A stretch of 64,000 bases of DNA from Armillaria gallica (taxonomy: Eukaryota; Basidiomycota; Agaricomycetes; Agaricales; Physalacriaceae): NCBI GenBank assembly GCA_037576215.1, contig JBANDB010000005.1:6076001-6140000 (forward strand), given 5' to 3'. The notes under the pieces were generated by a model. That model was not told the origin of the DNA. It did not search any database and worked only from the letters and a program-made list of their open reading frames with translations. Each line of letters begins with the position of its first letter. Positions within the stretch are counted from its first letter, which is position 1. Shown here piece after piece: positions 58,660-64,000 of this stretch. Made by a program: the position numbers and the translations under genes.

Positions 58660-60369
58660 TTATGCCTTTGGCCGGCTGGCTTGGCGAGTCATCATTCTCC
58701 TCGCGTTCCACTGGAAAAGCGGGAGCGTGAAGAGCGAGATGACCATCCATGCAATAAGAACACCAAAGTGAAGGCCCACTAAGAAAATGGTCAGTGTAAG
58801 CAATATCGCAGAGTGGAGAACACATACGTTGATTCTTTGTGCCGAACAGAATAGTACGGACTGCGCCCGAAACATTGTAGAAAGGAAACGCGTAGCCGTA
58901 TTTGTAGATGTGCGGGAGAACTTCGATGGGCATGAAGCACACCGCGACGTTGGCTGAAGAGAGTATGGGTCAGTTATGGAACCGGAAGGTTGGTGGCGTA
59001 AACGTACTGATGATCCAAGTGATCATGAAGTATGGCATATACTTGGGCGTCAAGAGCGTGATCATAGCCTCTTGTGCAAGCCCCACGGAGAGCATGCCAA
59101 CGAAGTTGACCATCCAGAATATCACGAAGCCAGCAGAGCCGAATCTAGGCAAAAAGGTTAGGAGAGATAAAAGAGAGTGCCAGGAGGCTCACTTTCTGTC
59201 AAAGTTGACTTGGAACGCGCGGCTGACAGTAGAGTAGAAGAGGGAGATCACAAAGTAGAGCGCGAACGTCGAAACCAGGCGGACTTTGATAAGTGATTTG
59301 GTTGTAAGCTTCATTTCGACTCCAGAGGTCATACGGGCGGCTGAGCTGATGAGCTGGAGTGACAGGTGAGAACGGTGAACACGAACACAATAGATTGAAC
59401 TTACGACGATGAAGTAGCACAAAACCAATAGGTAGATGAGACCAACAAAGGTGATAGCACTCGCTCTGAGGAAACGGTCAGAACATAGCTTGAAGTCGTA
59501 GAGGAAAACCTTACACAGGAACGTCGAATGGCCGGAGATTGTCAATAGCGTAGCTGAGGGGCTGGGTGATTATTTGTGGGGCAGACTGCAGGATTGACGC
59601 GATGGACGAGGACGAGGAGGTAGCCAGTTGCGCGGCGAAGGTCTGAGCGAAGCCTTGAGAGATCGTGGCCATCGTCGTCATGATGTAGGGACGGAGAAGT
59701 GAACGACTATGCATCATGAGCAAAGAGGGTGAACAGGATGCCTGAACACTCACTATGCGTTCTCGTTCCTAGCTTCTACGACGTAGACTGTAAGTGCCTG
59801 TGTCCCATTATATGACGAATCGATCGTCGAAGCAGCCGAAGTGAGGGTCGAGGTGGCGTTGGCGTGAACTGACAACGTACACTGTTAAGATCAAGATCGA
59901 AGAGGAGAAAATCAAGGTACGCACTAACGACAGCCACCCATGCTTTTTGCTCTACTATCCAGTGTCCCACTTCGTCCGGGCCCGAGAAATCGGACGCGGG
60001 CATTTGCTTCCAGGAAACCCTTGACGCGGCCGCGGTATCGGAAAGAAGCGCACTGGTGACGGTGCTACCGATAGTATTCCCATCAAAGTCCTAAAAGTCA
60101 ACGGTCAGGCGTGGAGAGGACGAAAACCAGAATCTGCTTACGACAACCCATCCAGATAGTTTGTGATCTGGGATCTTCCACAGTGCACCCCAGTATATTG
60201 AGAAGATGGTGAACATGAGGATGACGATGGACAGACATCCTACAATCAAGCTCTTGATGTACGCTTTCCTCTGCACCGCTAGCTCCTTGTCGGTGAACTC
60301 GTTCGAAAAAAGTTTGGGAGCCTCAGGCTTCTCGTCGTGGACGGTAACGATGCTGGCGGTGTCGGACAT
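58660..60369 (-). CDS. SNG1/DUF3533 family membrane protein
   Basis: The complete copy. Exon 1 (60142-60369) encodes a cytosolic N-terminus and first membrane helix ending FSIYWGALWKIPDHKLSGWV; exon 2 (59929-60090) begins DFDGNTIGSTVTSALLSD; exon 3 is 59754-59881 with TVYVVEARNENAY; exon 4 (59515-59706) has TMATISQGFAQTFAAQLA. Later exons supply helices: SAITFVGLIYLLVLCYFIVV, VSTFALYFVISLFYSTVSRA, FGSAGFVIFWMVNFVGMLSV, IEVLPHIYKYGYAFPFYNVS with AVRTILFGTKN, and LGLHFGVLIAWMVISLFTLP. Topology (one N-terminal helix, large extracytoplasmic part, C-terminal helix bundle) and the IYWGALWK / PFYN..AVRTI..GTK motifs are those of SNG1, a yeast plasma-membrane protein linked to resistance to nitrosoguanidine. 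Phases agree at the exons checked. Confidence 0.85.
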
Positions 60370-62425
60370 CTTTGGAATGAGCGGGGCTGAGAAGTGAGGA
60401 AAGGTAGCGCATTCTCCACATCGCTTAAATATCCCTCAGCCAGCCGAGTCGGACCAAGGAGACTGATGTACCGTCAGTACGAGCGGCAATTATTTGACAG
60501 CCCGGTTTCAACTCCGAGTCGGAGGAGTCATCCAACAATGGAAATCCTGACAAATGAATTTGCCGAATAGCCGGGAAAGGGTAATCGTGATTTTTCATTA
60601 TTTTTGCAAGGCAGTCGAGCAAATCGGTAGAAACGGATATCGACGAAGTGGATGAAGAGGCGCGCGCGTTTTTCCTGCGCGAAATCAGCATGTACCGCTC
60701 TGCTTCCAATCATTTGCAAATTGAAATTGTACGGGCCCGTGCGTTGATAGTGTACACGAGGCAGAGCAATACCGCCGAGATGCGGAGATGACGCTATAAC
60801 ACATTCGAACAGCTCTTCCCACGACTACTCAGTTTTAGCATCAATCACAGATTCTGTCCCCGACTCGGAAGATGTACCTCGAGGTCTCCTTCCGAGCTTG
60901 AATCGAGTGTTCCTGAAGCTGTTCATTGTCCGGCCAAGGACAACCGTCATCCGAAATCGCCGTCAGCAAAGTTGAGCTTGCCCTTACGAGCCAACGCTCC
61001 GCTCTGCCAAGGACCGCATTTCAGCCAGTCATTCCCTCATTCTTTTCACTGAAAGAATAGCAAGGAATTGCTCGAGAAGAAAGAGGCAGAGCTTGGGACT
61101 GAGAACGTCCCAACGTGGATGTCTGATGGGAAGAGAGCACGAATCGAATGCACAACCAAGAACTGGTTTGCCAGATGGTAGCACGAACATCCTGATGCTG
61201 TCGCACTAGGGTTGCCGTATCTGTTTCAGGAAAAAGAGATAGGGCCAGGAATGTCGCAAGATCTGCGGGCGTGGGTGTTGCCATAGTATGGGCCGTCTGA
61301 TGAGGTAAATTCGTCCCTCACGGAAAGCGTAATATACCCGGAAGCTGTGAACCGTCATGGTGCAGGCCGCGCAGAATGGCGCTGGTCGATGATAGAGATG
61401 TCGTTGAGAGTGTAATTTCCACAGCCCATGCCTCATGTGCTGTGGCGTACGAACAAGATGCTGAATGGATCACGTCTTCCGAAAATTGGCAGCCACCAAT
61501 GGATGGGATCTTCAACTTCCAGATTACTGCGAAGGACTGCCAACAGACTCGGAGCTATCAAAACCGGTCCGTCGGCCACCGTTTCATCAAGAGTAACCAA
61601 GTAGTGTACCTGTGTGTCCTGTAACCAACAGCGGCGGCGTATAGTATCAGCCTTCTTGCATCGCTGTCGAGTTCAAGAGTGCCAGTGAGGCCTCCTTGAA
61701 GCGCCATGAAAGCACGGTTTGAATCCGTATCTGGTTTCAATATAGCCGCCAGGATGTGAATACGAAGAAGTCGTCGTGGATTTCGCTGCTGGGGTAAACG
61801 ATGGATTGCTGTGCCCGACCAATTGAGTACGGCACAGATATCTAACCTCTGATAATCAGACTCACCACTACGCGCAAATTATTTGCAGCTGGAACTCAGG
61901 TTTTTCATCCCGAAGAACCTCATCAGAGTTGCTCAGCCTTCACTTCCGGAACCTCCAGCACACATTCGCGCCAATAGTCCTCGTAAAGCTCGTATTATTA
62001 CGATGGGCGATCTTGGGAGTCTCAGCGGAATACTTCCCCACAAGGGTAGTCGACCTCTGGTGGAGATGATGGTACTTGGCAATGAAAGTTTTTCAAGCGG
62101 TGATTTCAAATGGGAGGACGCATCGTCGGTTCCAAAAACGTGAGATGACTAAGCATCAAATTGATCGTTTCGCGGCAAATGTGAATCCAGACGGCTTCAC
62201 ACACAATTTTTCTCCGTTCATTACAAATAAAATATGTTTTTACAGCTATCACCCAGCCAAAGGCAGAAGGTGGCGTTCAGTATTTGCTAGTCGTCGCCAT
62301 ATGCCCTGAAGATTTTGGCTGAAGTTCCCAAAAGGGAAGGAACGAATAGTGTTTCTAAGGCGCGACTTCGAGCCGCGCGCTACACAAGTCACGCCGAACG
62401 TAGCCGAGCTGACGCGGCTTAACGG
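60370..62425. repeat. Degenerate spacer, copy 3, and flanks
   Basis: The SNG1 promoter lies at the start. From ~60.9 to ~62.2 kb the sequence is a diverged third copy of the spacer at 8.4 and 45.8 kb (minus peptide SQRHLYHRPAPF; TTGAAGCGCCATGAAAGCA near 61695; CGACCTCTGGTG(C/G)AGATGATG near 62052 and 9408). No intact gene. Confidence 0.45.
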
Positions 62426-63020
62426 CTTGGCCCAATCCAAATGATCCAGGCCGCTTTGACCAGCTCTGCGCAGCGCGAAGTTGCCAAAGCCATTGGCTCT
62501 GGCCATTTTGGGACAGCTACGTGTCCTGTGCCTTACTCGCTCGTTGCCTGTCCCAACAATCTCTTGTCCTCCTTCGCTTGTTGCCTTTCTGCGGCCCCTT
62601 TCAATACGGAATTCCCCCCTCTATCAAGATCCAAGAGCCTCTTCCTGGCACCCTTGTTTTCCCAGCCTGGAAAATTTTTGCAGTGATGGGCTTCTATCTT
62701 TTCAGTGAAATGTTGACTCGGATCCTTGCTTCAAGATCACCATTTTGGTTCTCTTTTGCTTGTTGACATTGGTGACTAAGGTAAGCGCTAATTGAATAGT
62801 TACCATTTTTCTGAGGTTGAGTCTGCTGGACAATTTTCATAGAATGGTTACAGTCTTCTTCCATGTCGCTCTACAAACCTGCTTTCCATCTGTCAATGAC
62901 TGTCATTCCTGGTAAGAATGAAATTCTTCTGGTTTTGAGGTGTGGACTATTTAAATAGCCTAACCTGTTCTATAGCACTCGCCTCAAAGCGTCCATTTTC
63001 CTCTCCTGTAACGACTAACA
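62426..63020. other. Upstream region of the BED-finger gene
   Basis: Overlapping forward frames at 62441-62766 without domain. Probably promoter/5' UTR of the following gene or terminal sequence of the transposon; no inverted repeat partner is available because the element runs out of the window. Confidence 0.35.
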
Positions 63021-64000
63021 ATGGCACGGCGGCGTCGTGAACGTACAAACGGCAATGACATTACTCGCACTACTATGCCAAATGGGGCCATGCAGTCTGT
63101 CTTTCAGGCTAATCCTCGTGCGTTTTCTATCATTTGATCACAATTGCTCTTATTGTGCACCTAGAGCCTGTTGGTGAGGGTGAACCTGCTCCCCAGCGGC
63201 GAGGACGGAGTCGTCATAATGTTGATATTACTCAAGATCTAGGTGCTCCACGTAAGTGTTACTTTTCTTTGTCTTGTTACCCATTCATGGTATATACACA
63301 GAACCTCGTACTCGAACGACACACCGCAACAATCAACGTCCTAATCGACAACCTGAGGAACATACCAACAGTAATGGCCACAACACCTCCCAGGGGATTC
63401 CAGTTCATGATACAACAGAGTTTCAAGCAAGTGATGGTGCGTTCCCTGGATATGTTTTACTGCTGGATATTGATCCTTCCTGTTATATAGTCGATGCTCG
63501 CGTGTCCAGTCCTGTCGGAGATGCAGCGACTCATATGACTGGGCCTTGTGTTCATTTCATGCCTGCAGCAGGAGGTGAAGATGAAGACGAAGGTGAATTC
63601 ATTGATATTTCTGGTGTACCGCCAGAGGACACACCTTCTCCAAGTCCTCCTCCTGTGCATGATCATGAGAGTCGTACGCTGCGAACACCATCCCAGCAGC
63701 ACACAGTGAATCATCATACACCCCGCCGGTCCGGTGTGAGCAGGCCTGTGTCGACGCCACGCTCGTCCTTTTTCCGACGGCCTCCAACACATCGCACTGC
63801 TGGTACCAAGTCATCCTGCCGGGCAGATGATGTCTGGACCTTCTTCGAGAAGATTGAGAACAAATATTGCTGCCACTACTGCCTGTAAGCTAGTCTTCTT
63901 GTGAAAATTTCTTTACTGATGACAATCCCTCTAGAAAACTCATCGAAGAAGGCAAGCCAGTTGGATTCTATCAATACTCTGGCAATGGGACCGACTCCAT
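63021..64000 (+). CDS. BED zinc-finger protein, hAT-transposase type N-terminus (3' truncated by window end)
   Basis: Starts ARRRRERTNGNDITRTTMPN. Four short GT-AG introns can be removed with consistent phase (for example ...NPQ|P..., GTGCGTTTTC...CACCTAG near 63117-63164; GTAAGT...ACACAG at 63252-63301; GTGCGT...ATATAG near 63437-63490; GTAAGC...CTCTAG near 63885-63933). The middle is acidic and Pro/Ser-rich (EDEDEGEFIDISGVPPEDTP). The end reads DDVWTFFEKIENKYCCHYC, then LKLIEEGKPVGFYQYSG: the W..F and C-x2-C of a BED finger, with the His pair expected beyond the window. BED fingers bind DNA and are typical of hAT transposases and domesticated derivatives. The frames are clean, so it may be an active element or a host gene. 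Confidence 0.7.

Noticed and set aside
1..64000. tRNA, rRNA and CRISPR arrays
   Set aside because: I looked for tRNA B-box-like GGTTCGANNCC, long rRNA-like blocks and regularly spaced repeats by eye and saw none that hold up. A covariance-model scan would be needed to exclude tRNAs.

Overview
The window looks like accessory DNA of an agaricomycete (mushroom-forming basidiomycete). The evidence is that real genes are cut by many 41-60 nt GT-AG introns and the families are typical of those fungi: C2-NACHT STAND protein, HET protein, MYND-finger protein, BTB protein with an acidic insert, CYP63/CYP52-like P450s, SNG1/DUF3533 membrane protein and a BED-finger transposase. I saw no rRNA, tRNA or CRISPR array.

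Layout. 0.5-2.3 kb: decayed non-LTR retrotransposon. 2.8-3.7 kb (-): possible HAM1-like remnant. 4.2-7.4 kb (+): nine-exon C2-NACHT gene of 933 aa. 7.5-11.2 kb: relics of BTB, SNG1 and a Ser/Pro-rich family. 13.7-15.6 kb (+): HET gene. 15.9-18.3 kb (-): two low-complexity or unassigned ORFs. 18.5-29.7 kb: two tandem copies of a ~6.3 kb unit (MYND gene + downstream sequence + minus-strand BTB relic). 31-41 kb: two tandem copies of a ~5.5 kb unit (BTB tail relic facing a P450). 37-62 kb: two copies of a larger 12.4-13.5 kb unit with the order BTB(+), P450(-), MYND(+), basic protein(-), SNG1(-), degenerate spacer. The second copy has the complete BTB and SNG1 genes. 63.0 kb to the end: 5' part of a BED-finger gene.

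So most of the 64 kb comes from repeated duplication of one small gene set, followed by unequal decay. Apparently intact: four P450/BTB-associated genes (three P450s, one BTB), three of four MYND genes, both basic-protein genes, one SNG1 gene, the NACHT gene and the HET gene. For the NACHT, BTB and fourth MYND genes I traced all exons and the spliced length is an exact multiple of three. The most striking structural point is a 12-nt microexon in all four MYND genes that supplies the last zinc-binding cysteine. A 34-bp terminal inverted repeat marks a ~0.42 kb MITE that accounts for most of a length difference between the two large units. NACHT and HET proteins are self/non-self recognition families in fungi; a shared role for this locus is inference only.
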